A DNA stretch of 64,000 nucleotides from JAHELQ01 sp965603365 (GTDB lineage Bacteria; Acidobacteriota; Aminicenantia; UBA2199). Both the position numbers and the translations under genes were made by a program. The stretch covers positions 1 to 64,000 of the forward strand of contig CBFDCR010000014.1 in NCBI GenBank assembly GCA_965603365.1, read 5' to 3'. Position 1 is the stretch's first letter. Each line of letters starts with the position of its first letter. The notes beneath the pieces are model-generated. The model did no database searches. It worked only from the letters and a program-made list of their open reading frames with translations, and was not told where the DNA came from. Below are positions 16,035 through 23,528 of the stretch, piece by piece.

Positions 16035-16819
16035 TTTTCCTCATTCCTCATAAAAAAAGTGTCGATAAAAGAATCATTGGCGGAGAAAAGCTCGGTTAAA
16101 GTCCCATTAAAATACATGCTGCCGGCCTTCAACACAATGGCCCGGTCGGCAATCTTTTCAATCGACCGCAGTTCATGGGTGACCACCACAAAGGTAATCC
16201 CAAACACCTGCCGCAGGTGCAGCATCAATTCATCCAGTTCGGCAGCGGTGATGGGGTCGAGTCCGGAGGATGGCTCATCGCAAAAAATAATTTCCGGGTC
16301 CAGGATCATGGCCCGGGCCAACGCGCCCCTCTTGCGCATGCCGCCGGAGAGCTCGGCGGGAAACTTGTGGCTGTTCTCGGCCAACCCCACCCCCGCCAGC
16401 CTCGAATGCACCATCTCCTGCTCAATCTCCCGGGGCAATTCCGGGTACTGCATGTTGAGGGGCAGGGCCACGTTATCATACAGGCTCAATGAATTAAGCA
16501 AGGCGCCGCCCTGGTATAATACCCCGATCCTTTCATACACATGGTGTACGGCATGTTCGGATAAGAAATCCAATTGCCGACCCCAAAAATAGACATGACC
16601 CTGCAGCGGCGGAATCAAGCCGATCAGGGTCTTTAAAACAGTAGATTTGCCGGAACCGCTTTTACCCAGTATGACACAGATTTCCCCCCTGTTGATGGTA
16701 AAACTCAAATCCCGCAGCACCGCGCTCCGCTCATAGCCCACATCCAGCCTGTCGGTTCTAATGATCTCTGCCCCTTCCATGTTCTTCACATTTAGTATAA
16801 AAGTATGGCAAAGATGCAA
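16028..16819 (-). CDS. ABC transporter ATP-binding protein (MlaF-like)
   Basis: A cytoplasmic ATPase of the lipid transporter. Walker A GKSGSGKST, Q-loop, signature LSGGMRKRGALARAM, Walker B FCDEPSSGLDP and the switch His (VVTHE) are all present. The frame opens at 16819, inside the permease gene. The ATG at 16780 (MEGAEIIRTDRL) is the likelier start because it matches the family N-terminus. It belongs to an operon of permease, ATPase, MCE protein and lipoprotein. Confidence 0.92.
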   Translation of the reverse strand: MHLCHTFILNVKNMEGAEIIRTDRLDVGYERSAVLRDLSFTINRGEICVILGKSGSGKSTVLKTLIGLIPPLQGHVYFWGRQLDFLSEHAVHHVYERIGVLYQGGALLNSLSLYDNVALPLNMQYPELPREIEQEMVHSRLAGVGLAENSHKFPAELSGGMRKRGALARAMILDPEIIFCDEPSSGLDPITAAELDELMLHLRQVFGITFVVVTHELRSIEKIADRAIVLKAGSMYFNGTLTELFSANDSFIDTFFMRNEEKC

Positions 16820-17862
16820 TCCAGCACGATAATAAGGGATATGGAGAGTACTACCGAGCGGGTGGTGGCCACCCCCACCTCCCGGGCACCCCTTTCCACG
16901 GAAAAGCCCTTGTAACCGGCACTCACCACCACCACCCAGCCAAAGGCGATGGTCTTGCCCAGCCCGATCAACACATCCCCCAGACCGACGATCAAGAACA
17001 TCTCATCTAAAAAAACCCTGGGCACTATACCCAGGAAAAAGCGGGCCACCAGCATGCCGCCGAATATACCCACAAAATCGGCCAATGCCACCAGCAGGGG
17101 AATGGCCAACGTGATGGCTATTAACCGGGGCACCATTAAAAACTGTTCCGGCTGAAGGCCCATGGTCTTCAGGGCATCCACCTCCTCCATGACCTTCATG
17201 GAAGAGATCTCGGCGGTAATGGCGGCCCCGATTTTTCCCGCCAGGATTATGCCGGTCATCAGGGGCACCAGTTCCCGGATCATGCCGAAGCCCACCAGAT
17301 CGGCGATGTAGATGTCGGCGCCAAAAAGTTTCAACTGCTGGGCCGAGGTCACGGAGATGGTCACCCCCACCAGGAAGGAGATGAAGCAGACAATGGGAGC
17401 CGAATCATAGGCCATAAAATAGAGTTGATGCAGGATCTCGCCGGGATAGACGCCCCGCCTCCTCACCAGGTATTGAAAGGTGTAATAAATTTCATCGGTC
17501 AGCAGTGACAGGTATATCCTGGCCCTGTTTTTGAATTTCCAGAAGCGGTCCCCCAATTTTTCGATCCGTTCGGCCACAACGGTTACGGGTTCCTCTTTTT
17601 GGGGTCGAACCTTTTCCTCTGAAAGATACTTTTCAAAAATCCGGCTGAACTCCGGCCTGACATTCTCAAAGGCGACATTTTTAAAGTGTTTTTTCACATA
17701 ATTTAAAAAGGCGATTCCGGCGGAATCAAACTTCTCCACCTCGCCAAAATCCATCACCAATGCAGTCGATTTATCTCTGCTCTTGAGATCTTTAAATAAC
17801 ACCGCTGCATTGCCGATGACGAGTTCTACAGGCAGAAGAAGTTTTTCACCTTTTTTTTCCAT
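16792..17862 (-). CDS. MlaE-family ABC transporter permease with N-terminal STAS domain
   Basis: An integral membrane component of the lipid transporter. Residues 1-95 look like a STAS domain (VMDFGEVEKFDSAGIAFLNYV) and the rest is the MlaE permease (PIVCFISFLVGVTISVTSAQQL, MTGIILAGKIGAAITAEI). Fusion of STAS (MlaB-like) to the permease is known in this family and explains the absence of a separate mlaB. The ATG at 17862 has GAAGG 6 nt upstream; a TTG at 17874 is the alternative. A promoter-like TTGAAT-18-TAAAAT lies just upstream. Confidence 0.9.
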   Translation of the reverse strand: MEKKGEKLLLPVELVIGNAAVLFKDLKSRDKSTALVMDFGEVEKFDSAGIAFLNYVKKHFKNVAFENVRPEFSRIFEKYLSEEKVRPQKEEPVTVVAERIEKLGDRFWKFKNRARIYLSLLTDEIYYTFQYLVRRRGVYPGEILHQLYFMAYDSAPIVCFISFLVGVTISVTSAQQLKLFGADIYIADLVGFGMIRELVPLMTGIILAGKIGAAITAEISSMKVMEEVDALKTMGLQPEQFLMVPRLIAITLAIPLLVALADFVGIFGGMLVARFFLGIVPRVFLDEMFLIVGLGDVLIGLGKTIAFGWVVVVSAGYKGFSVERGAREVGVATTRSVVLSISLIIVLDCIFAILLY

Positions 17863-18003
17863 AATAACCTTCAAGCCCCTATTTTAATACAAATCGCCCC
17901 ATCTATTCAAGGCAAATTGCAGAATAACCATTTGGTTGTTGGCTGTTGGTTGTTGGTTATTTTGCAATTTGCAATGGACAGACGAAAGGAAACAGGCAAA
18001 AAA

Positions 18004-18183
18004 TCAGGGACAGGCGTATATTCCCGTGATGCAAAAGTTTGTGCACCAGTTTGTGCAATACGGAGGAAGTATCGTTATATGGTCGTGCTCTCCTCCTTTA
18101 ACGTCCTTCATCTGGGATTCGTCCAAATTGGCTACAGTTGCTTTGTTTAATGAAAGTTTCCTTGAAACTTCTCTTGTTTTCAT
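18004..18183 (-). CDS. RiPP precursor, class I lanthipeptide-like
   Basis: A 59-aa peptide. Residues 8-31 (RKLSLNKATVANL then DESQMKDVKGG) match the leader of Bacteroidetes-type lanthipeptide/RiPP precursors, ending in a double glycine. The core has four Cys (43, 47, 51, 58: YCTNWCTNFC... ACP) and several Thr, suitable for lanthionine or disulfide bonds. AGGAGG lies 7 nt before this ATG; an earlier in-frame ATG at 18210 lies upstream of that site and is rejected. The promoter is at 18220-18248. No lanthionine synthetase, rSAM enzyme or transporter is nearby, so maturation would be in trans. Confidence 0.75.
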   Translation of the reverse strand: MKTREVSRKLSLNKATVANLDESQMKDVKGGEHDHITILPPYCTNWCTNFCITGIYACP

Positions 18184-18219
18184 TTCATTTCCTCCTTTAA
18201 TTATTTTCATTTAGCCAAC

Positions 18220-18248
18220 ATTCTATCATGCCGATATAGCCTTGTCAA
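18220..18248 (-). promoter_or_regulatory. sigma70 promoter of RiPP precursor
   Basis: TTGACA (18243-18248), 17-nt spacer, TAGAAT (18220-18225) on the minus strand. Confidence 0.65.
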
Positions 18249-18425
18249 AATAAAGAACACAGGAGATTTTCTTTAGTCCCGGAGATGAAAAACAGGACAG
18301 GGGGATGAGCCAGTCCGGCACCAATAGATGCCCCTGTAAACGAAAATTCTCCTGTTCCCTACCCCCATCTATTTTTTACATCCCTCCATTATTCCACCTT
18401 CCCATTATTCCATCTCGAAAGCAAA

Positions 18426-18551
18426 GGGAACGGAGTAAAAAAGGTCGATATCGGAGCTCGAAGCTGTGATATCGGAGCTCGAGGCTGTGATATCGGAGCA
18501 AAAAGGGTCGCGATCGGAGCTCGAGGCATCGATATAAGAGCTCGAAGGGTC
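18426..18551. repeat. 21-bp tandem repeat array (6 units, GAGCTC family)
   Basis: Units of 21 bp start at 18426, 18447, 18468, 18489, 18510 and 18531. The common form is GATATCGGAGCTCGAGGCTGT. Each full unit carries the palindrome GAGCTC, and GATATC recurs at the unit edge. On the minus strand this reads as heptads of the RAPISQ type. The period equals that of the arrays at 547, 1664, 48898 and 56153 but the sequence is unrelated. Apart from this array and the palindrome at 18567, nothing is seen between 18249 and 18613. Confidence 0.85.
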
Positions 18552-18566
18552 AAAATCGCAATGATT

Positions 18567-18594
18567 GTAGGGGGCGCAGATCTGCGCCCCCTAC
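18567..18594. repeat. 28-bp perfect palindrome
   Basis: GTAGGGGGCGCAGA followed by its exact reverse complement. It lies between the 21-bp array and the end of the DoxX gene. It has no T-run, so it is more like a REP-type palindrome than a terminator. Confidence 0.8.
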
Positions 18595-18613
18595 CCACCG
18601 TGCCCTCCCCCAT

Positions 18614-19081
18614 TTATTGAGAGACCGAGGGATGGGGGGTGCTGGGTTTGTGGAAGAAGATGATGATCAGGCCGGGGAGGAGCATGAGGAGGTCGCGGAA
18701 GGCATCCACGATGAAGTTGCCTTCCCCCGCTTCACTGGAGGTGGTAAAGCAGCCGCAGTTGAAATTGAAACCCCGGATGGCATTAACGACAAGGGTAATC
18801 ATGAATACTGCCAGTAGAGAGGAGAGAAGAATCGCGGCGGTGCGGGGAAAAATGCCGATGACCAGGAAAATCCCGGTGACCATCTCCAGCCAGGGCAGTG
18901 CCACCGCCATAAAATGGATGAATAGATCCGGTACCAGGCGGTACTGGTAAATAATATCGGCAAAGGCCTGGGGGTGGGCGATCTTGTCCAGGCTGGCGTA
19001 GATAAAGAGGCCCCCCAGGATCAACCGGCAGAGGACCTGAACGGGACGGGAACTTAAGAAGCGGGCGATCCCGGTTTTCAT
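18614..19081 (-). CDS. MauE/DoxX-family membrane protein
   Basis: A 155-aa protein with four membrane helices (LILGGLFIYASLDKI opens the domain) and a FNCGCF motif in a loop. The FNCGCF Cys pair is typical of MauE-like members linked to thiol redox chemistry. The ATG at 19081 lies 2 bp after the rhodanese stop; the frame opens further upstream, but only as out-of-phase rhodanese sequence. The Cys pair and the rhodanese neighbour suggest a role in thiol or persulfide transfer at the membrane. The exact reaction is unknown. Confidence 0.8.
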   Translation of the reverse strand: MKTGIARFLSSRPVQVLCRLILGGLFIYASLDKIAHPQAFADIIYQYRLVPDLFIHFMAVALPWLEMVTGIFLVIGIFPRTAAILLSSLLAVFMITLVVNAIRGFNFNCGCFTTSSEAGEGNFIVDAFRDLLMLLPGLIIIFFHKPSTPHPSVSQ

Positions 19082-19082
19082 C

Positions 19083-19592
19083 TTAATATCCCCCTCCAAC
19101 CGGCGCCATATCCGGCGAACCGGCGCTCTCAATGGGATTGCCCAGGGCCTGCCAATCATCAAAGCCGCCTTTATATACCAGGATATCGGTATACCCCTTC
19201 TCATGGAGCTTATTCGCCAGGAAGGTGGAATCCTCACAATTGAAGTCGATACAATACGTCACAATGGTCTTGCCTGAATTCAACAGATCCTGCAGCCGGG
19301 CAAAGGCCTCGTCAAATTCAAACAGGGAGAAACTGTAGGCACCGGGGATATGCCCCTCGTTATAGGCATGTTGCTGCCGGGCATCCAGCACAATGGCCAT
19401 GTCGCCCTGGATCAAACTCCTCAAAAAATCGGCATCGACGTGCTGGAAGTAGACGTCCGTCTTGTTCTCCCCTTTAGCCGGCGTGTAGGTCTTAAAAATC
19501 GGCACCCCCGACGAAAAAAACTGATTGTAGACCATCCCACTGGCCAATGTCAAAAACACAATGATGGTTGTTTCAAGAATAAATTTCTTCAT
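19083..19592 (-). CDS. membrane-anchored rhodanese-like sulfurtransferase
   Basis: An N-terminal membrane anchor (residues 5-24) is followed by one rhodanese domain: IVLDARQQHAYNEGHIPGA, active-site Cys114 in TYCIDFNC and a C-terminal VYKGGFDDW. Rhodaneses carry sulfane sulfur on the active Cys. The anchor places the domain in the periplasm. It is first gene in an operon with the MauE/DoxX protein. The ATG follows a -10 box by 7 nt (promoter 19600-19627) and has no Shine-Dalgarno, so the mRNA may be leaderless. Confidence 0.88.
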   Translation of the reverse strand: MKKFILETTIIVFLTLASGMVYNQFFSSGVPIFKTYTPAKGENKTDVYFQHVDADFLRSLIQGDMAIVLDARQQHAYNEGHIPGAYSFSLFEFDEAFARLQDLLNSGKTIVTYCIDFNCEDSTFLANKLHEKGYTDILVYKGGFDDWQALGNPIESAGSPDMAPVGGGY

Positions 19593-19599
19593 GGTTCAG

Positions 19600-19627
19600 A
19601 TTGTACCCGATTCAAAATAATATTCAA
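19600..19627 (-). promoter_or_regulatory. promoter of rhodanese operon (leaderless type)
   Basis: TTGAAT (19622-19627), 16-nt spacer, TACAAT (19600-19605) on the minus strand, 7 nt before the ATG. A second candidate (TTGACA-17-TACCAT) lies about 35 nt further upstream. Confidence 0.5.
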
Positions 19628-19726
19628 TGGTATTACTTTTCCCCCCTCCTGTCAATAGCCTGATTTTTATGGCATCGGCAGTGAGGGGATGAAACTTTTT
19701 AACGATCAACGGGCATTAAGTAACGA

Positions 19727-20254
19727 TCAGAAGGCCCCCCATTTCTGTTTGCCGGGGATGTAGTTACTGGGGCAGATGAAGCGAAAGAGACGGGCAACTT
19801 TTTTCGATTTCTCCAGTTTTTCCTGGCTCTGGGCCTGCATTGCCCCCAACTTTTCCCCGAAGATTTCATCAAAATAGGCGCCCGCCGCGTTTTTGCGTTC
19901 CTTTTCAGTAGCAAATTGCCGGCGAATTTTTTTCAACTCCCCGGCATCCAACCAGAAGCCGCCGCAGCCGGCACACTCATCCACTTCCACCTCCCGTTTA
20001 ACGCTGAAGAAATGGCGCAGCAGCACAAAATCCTGACATTTGGGACACTTTCTCCGCTCGGCGGGATCCAGCCGGACACTTTCATCCCTTTCGATGTCAA
20101 GCAATTCCTGGCCCAAAGACTCATGCTGCTCGTCAAATTTATGCAGTTCAAATTTATCGAACCAGATGCCGCCGCAGCCGCCTTCACAGACATCCACGGT
20201 GATATCGCCAATCGTCTTCTCTGTCAATGATCTTCCACATGCCGGACAATACAT
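19727..20254 (-). CDS. zinc-ribbon protein with two zf-TFIIB domains
   Basis: A 175-aa protein with CPACGRSL ... CEGGCGGIWFDKFEL near the N-terminus and a second CPKC ... CAGCGGFWLDAGEL around residues 70-110. Both are zf-TFIIB ribbons (CxxC, then CxxC/G-G-x-W-x-D-x-x-E-L). The C-terminal third is basic and helical. Function is unknown; such ribbons bind zinc and may bind nucleic acid or protein. GAGGAGG precedes the ATG. Confidence 0.8.
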   Translation of the reverse strand: MYCPACGRSLTEKTIGDITVDVCEGGCGGIWFDKFELHKFDEQHESLGQELLDIERDESVRLDPAERRKCPKCQDFVLLRHFFSVKREVEVDECAGCGGFWLDAGELKKIRRQFATEKERKNAAGAYFDEIFGEKLGAMQAQSQEKLEKSKKVARLFRFICPSNYIPGKQKWGAF

Positions 20255-20344
20255 CGTTCTGCCTCCTCACATTTATCGATGATTTGAATGAGACACATTA
20301 ACATGATCTCATCTTTTATCACAATCCGCTAATGAAATCAACCG

Positions 20345-22051
20345 TCATTTGATCCCCAATTTTTTCATCTTTTTATACAATGCCGTGCGGCTGAGACTCA
20401 ACCGTCTGGCGGCCCGGCTTTTATTCCATTTACTCTCTTCCAGCATAGTTTGAATTTCTTTTTTTTCATTTTTATAACCGGCAGTCACCTCCGGTTTTAA
20501 TACCGACAGGTCGATCCTGCCGCCGCTGCTGGTCTGATTGACGGCACTCTTGATTTCATTCTCCAGTTCCCGGACATTGCCGGGCCAATCGTACGTTTCC
20601 AGGGCCTCCAGCGCTTCGGCAGAGAATCCCTCCACCTCCACCTGATTCAACCAGGCAAACACTTCGGTGAAATGGTGGGCCAACGGGACAATGTCAGCCA
20701 CCCTCTCCCTTAAAGGGGGAATAACGAGACTGACCGGGGCGACCTGGTAATATAGATCCTGGCGGAAACGGTTCTCCTCGATCAATCCCCTGACATCTTG
20801 CCTGGACAGGGAGATGATCTTCAAATCCACCGGCAGCGGTCGATCCTCCCCCAGCCGATATAATTCCCTCTCCTGGATGACCCGCAGGATTTTGGCCTGT
20901 AAATCCAGGGGCATTTCACCGATCTCGTCCAGCACCAGTGTACCTTCGGAGGAGAGCTCTATTTTGCCCGGGCGCTCCTGCCGGCCAAAGAGTTCAACCT
21001 CCAGCAAACCTTCGCCCAGGCCGGCACAATTTACCTTCACATATGTATCTCTCCGGCGATCCGAATGGAGATGGAGCCATTGGGCCAACAGATCCTTGCC
21101 CGTGCCCATCTCCCCCTCGATGAGCACAAACAGATCGCTTCGGGCGATCTTCCTGCACTTTTCCCGCAGCCGGATCATGGCTTCGTCTTCGCAGACAATG
21201 GTTAATCCTACCTCCCCCTCTGCCAACGACTCTTCCGGTAATCGATTCTGTTCGATGAGGCTGTGGATCAGGGAAAACTCCCTGGAAAGGTCCCGCAAAA
21301 GCTGGATGGTGCTGTCGGGCAAATCGGCCCCGGTGTTGTCCAGGTAGATCAAAGAGACCGGCAGTCCCTTGACCTCCAGGGGAAACGCATACCAACAGAC
21401 TTCATCTTTACCCTGGGTGGTCTGCCGGAGTACTTCCTGATCCGATATCTCCAACTGGCCGATGACCTGATCTAAATCCAGGGGGGGATCTTCAGCGAAA
21501 TTTTGGGCCGTCAGGATCTTGTTCTCATCTTCCACGGCGGTGGCAATCAGCAGGCTTCCCTGCTTGAAAATGTTGGTCAGGGGCTCTTTGATCTGATCCA
21601 GGATATCCGAAAATTTTTGAATTCTAAATCCCTGGTGCAGCGCGGTGATCACTACCCGGTCAAACTCATCCAGCCGGGTTCTGGCCTCTCCCCAGGAGGA
21701 GGAGATCAAATCGGATACTTTCCAGACAATGGGTGCCGATTCCGGCGACAGCACGAACTCTTCCGGATTGCCCCTTTTCATAAAAAACTCAATGTAGCCG
21801 ATGCGGAAGGATTCGTTCAACTTGATCCGCATCTTGCTGACCTTCATATTTTCATAAAAAATGCCGTTTTTGGACTGCAAGTCCTCGATGAGGATCTCAT
21901 CCCCCAGCACGGTAAGCCGGGCATGCCTCTTCGATACAAAACCCTCCCGGATACACAGATCGTTTTTGCTGCTCCTCCCCAGACCGATACTCTCCCTATC
22001 CAGCGGAAACTTCTGAATCGACCCGTTGTACAGATACAACAAATACTTCAT
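20345..22051 (-). CDS. FHA-AAA+-Fis regulator lacking the GAFTGA loop
   Basis: A 568-aa regulator. It has an FHA domain (residues 1-95: GLGRSSKNDL, SKRHARL, LQSKNGIF), a GAF-like middle region (125-270), an AAA+ domain (Walker A GEMGTGKD at 313-320, Walker B LVLDEI at 372-377, arginine-finger region) and a C-terminal Fis HTH (NKSRAARRLSLSRTALYKKM). In sigma54 activators ELFG is followed by a GAFTGA loop that contacts sigma54. Here ELFGRQERPGKIELSSEGTL runs directly on, so the loop is missing. FHA implies control by a Ser/Thr kinase. The ATG lies 6 nt after a -10 box, so it is probably leaderless. Confidence 0.85.
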   Translation of the reverse strand: MKYLLYLYNGSIQKFPLDRESIGLGRSSKNDLCIREGFVSKRHARLTVLGDEILIEDLQSKNGIFYENMKVSKMRIKLNESFRIGYIEFFMKRGNPEEFVLSPESAPIVWKVSDLISSSWGEARTRLDEFDRVVITALHQGFRIQKFSDILDQIKEPLTNIFKQGSLLIATAVEDENKILTAQNFAEDPPLDLDQVIGQLEISDQEVLRQTTQGKDEVCWYAFPLEVKGLPVSLIYLDNTGADLPDSTIQLLRDLSREFSLIHSLIEQNRLPEESLAEGEVGLTIVCEDEAMIRLREKCRKIARSDLFVLIEGEMGTGKDLLAQWLHLHSDRRRDTYVKVNCAGLGEGLLEVELFGRQERPGKIELSSEGTLVLDEIGEMPLDLQAKILRVIQERELYRLGEDRPLPVDLKIISLSRQDVRGLIEENRFRQDLYYQVAPVSLVIPPLRERVADIVPLAHHFTEVFAWLNQVEVEGFSAEALEALETYDWPGNVRELENEIKSAVNQTSSGGRIDLSVLKPEVTAGYKNEKKEIQTMLEESKWNKSRAARRLSLSRTALYKKMKKLGIK

Positions 22052-22057
22052 ACCCCC

Positions 22058-22086
22058 ATTTTAGTGCAAGGTTTACATCCTGTCAA
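22058..22086 (-). promoter_or_regulatory. promoter of FHA-AAA regulator (leaderless type)
   Basis: TTGACA (22081-22086), 17-nt spacer, TAAAAT (22058-22063) on the minus strand; only 6 nt separate the -10 box from the ATG. Confidence 0.7.
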
Positions 22087-22252
22087 CTTCAAAAACCACA
22101 CTCTTATTTCTCCTTTTCATCAATTTAAAATACAGAATACCCCTGTGAAGAAAGTAATCAGGGCACATGCTTTACCGATATCCCTTACCTCTATGCAAGT
22201 TTTGATACCATAGGGAACCACTTCCCAGTCTTTGGACACGCCCCAGAAGCCG

Positions 22253-22729
22253 TCATATTGATTGATCGATGAATTGAATGAATCTCTCTATGTCTGCCCT
22301 ATAGTTGTCTGCCAATTTCAGGGCCCGCGAGGCCACGATAGTGAATTTTTCGGGATCAATGTCCTGGCCATAACCGTGGCGAAAAAAATGCCGGAAGGTT
22401 CTCAATTCATTGCAATATTTAAAATTATCTTCATCAATGACGGCGGGTCGGATGTTTTCTATACTTAGCGTCATTTTCTCCAGTAGTGATCGGTGCCATT
22501 CGATTTCATCGATCGTATTTTCGAAGGTGAGGGCAATATCGGAAAAAATCCTTTCAAATCCGGTGTAGATTTGATTGACATAAAAGGCAGCTTCCACCAG
22601 ATAAGCGTGGATCTGGGAGTCTTTATACTGATTATAAGAAAGCTCAAAGCTTTCAAACAAATGCTCAAGTTTTTCCATATCTTTCAAAATCTTACTCTTC
22701 AGGATAGCCAGTTTATTGTTCATAGACAA
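22253..22729 (-). CDS. HEPN-domain RNase toxin (HepT-like)
   Basis: A 158-aa all-helical HEPN protein with RHFFRHGY near residue 113, the R-x4-H plus Tyr signature of HEPN RNases; the Tyr is the AMPylation target in MNT/HEPN pairs. It is encoded just after an MNT gene with a 17-nt overlap, so it is translationally coupled. Together they form a HEPN/MNT (type VII) toxin-antitoxin pair that can serve in phage defence. Confidence 0.85.
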   Translation of the reverse strand: MSMNNKLAILKSKILKDMEKLEHLFESFELSYNQYKDSQIHAYLVEAAFYVNQIYTGFERIFSDIALTFENTIDEIEWHRSLLEKMTLSIENIRPAVIDEDNFKYCNELRTFRHFFRHGYGQDIDPEKFTIVASRALKLADNYRADIERFIQFIDQSI

Positions 22730-23078
22730 GTACTCCTGTTTTCAGGATCTCCTCTTTAAAGGGAATATCCTCTAAACGGCGCACATCTACCTGCCGGCTG
22801 AAATGGCGGTCCACTTCGGCAAATAGATGAAGCAGGTCCAGGTAATCGATCTCCCCCTGCACGGCGATATCGATGTCCGAACAGTTATGACCCCGGGCCC
22901 GGGCCATCGACCCGTAGAGGTAAATTCTGGAGATCCGATATTTTTCCCACAAAGGGACCAGACCCTGGAGGGTGTCAATGATGTGCCGGGTTTCAGCCTG
23001 CCTCTTTTGCCGGGCCCGCCGCTCCTTTTCCTCCAAAAAGAGCTTGACCTTCTCGATATCGATATCCCTGACTTCCAT
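22713..23078 (-). CDS. MNT antitoxin of HEPN/MNT pair
   Basis: A minimal nucleotidyltransferase with YLYGSMARARG and SDIDIAVQG motifs, preceded by an extra N-terminal helix. It should AMPylate the HEPN toxin at 22253-22729. The frame extends to a TTG at 23114, but that TTG is the -35 box of an almost perfect promoter. The ATG at 23078, 7 nt after the -10 box, is the start supported by the promoter. About 121 aa. Confidence 0.85.
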   Translation of the reverse strand: MEVRDIDIEKVKLFLEEKERRARQKRQAETRHIIDTLQGLVPLWEKYRISRIYLYGSMARARGHNCSDIDIAVQGEIDYLDLLHLFAEVDRHFSRQVDVRRLEDIPFKEEILKTGVLVYEQ

Positions 23079-23085
23079 CCCCTTT

Positions 23086-23114
23086 AGTATAGTATGAATT
23101 TCCTCCCCTGTCAA
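23086..23114 (-). promoter_or_regulatory. promoter of HEPN/MNT pair (leaderless type)
   Basis: TTGACA (23109-23114), 17-nt spacer, TATACT (23086-23091) on the minus strand; ATG follows after 7 nt. Confidence 0.7.
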
Positions 23115-23130
23115 CCAACAACCGACAGTT

Positions 23131-23172
23131 CCATCACTGTTCCGAGCAGCTAAATCGCGCCTCTGGGAGATG
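23131..23172 (+). repeat. terminal unit of the 21-bp element (solo relic)
   Basis: CACTGTTCCGAGCAGCTAAA followed by TCGCGCCTCTGGGAGA closely matches the last two units of the elements ending at 903 and 1831. It suggests a third insertion or a deleted copy. Confidence 0.6.
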
Positions 23173-23245
23173 AAACGGATTAGGGGCCAAGCAAAGATTC
23201 TTAGCCTTTAAAATTTTGGGGGAACTCCTGTTTTGAGACTTATTC

Positions 23246-23274
23246 TTGACTTTTCGGTGGTCCTGGATTAAACT
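23246..23274 (+). promoter_or_regulatory. sigma70 promoter of orphan Phd antitoxin
   Basis: TTGACT (23246-23251), 17-nt spacer, TAAACT (23269-23274). Confidence 0.6.
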
Positions 23275-23296
23275 AAGGTCGATTGAGGATAAGATA

Positions 23297-23524
23297 ATGA
23301 TACAGGTCAACACCCATGAAGCAAGGGTCAATTTATCGGCACTCCTGTCTAAGGTGGAGAAGGAACAGGAAAAAATAAAAATCTGTCGGAATGGCAAACC
23401 GGTGGCGCTGTTGGTGCCATTAGTGCCTCCGCCGGACCCTCTCAAGCAGCATGCAAAACTAATGGGGGTAAAAATTCATGAGGACCCCACCGCGCCCCTG
23501 GATGACGAAGACTGGCCCTGTTAG
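23297..23524 (+). CDS. Phd/YefM-type antitoxin (orphan)
   Basis: A 75-aa protein with the Phd/YefM N-terminal DNA-binding fold (IQVNTHEARVNLSALLSKVE, then KICRNGKPVALLVPL) and an acidic tail ending DDEDWPC. The start at 23297 has GAGGA upstream; the longer frame begins inside the -35 box. Phd antitoxins normally precede a PIN or Doc toxin, but here the next gene is convergent AbiEii, 5 bp away, so the toxin is missing. Confidence 0.78.
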   Translation: MIQVNTHEARVNLSALLSKVEKEQEKIKICRNGKPVALLVPLVPPPDPLKQHAKLMGVKIHEDPTAPLDDEDWPC

Positions 23525-23528
23525 TGTG

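Noticed and set aside
17916..18003. GTTGTTGGCTGTTGGTTGTTGG low-complexity stretch as a gene or repeat element
   Set aside because: Only a short run of similar triplets without a fixed period or any conserved partner elsewhere in the window.
18389..18613. 74-aa minus-strand ORF with RAPISQ heptads
   Set aside because: It spans the 21-bp array and the 28-bp palindrome, has no ribosome-binding site and ends at the DoxX stop region.
22113..23087. CRISPR array or mobile-element ends around the HEPN/MNT locus
   Set aside because: No regularly spaced repeats or terminal inverted repeats with a transposase were found; HEPN/MNT is a toxin-antitoxin pair, not a Cas module.
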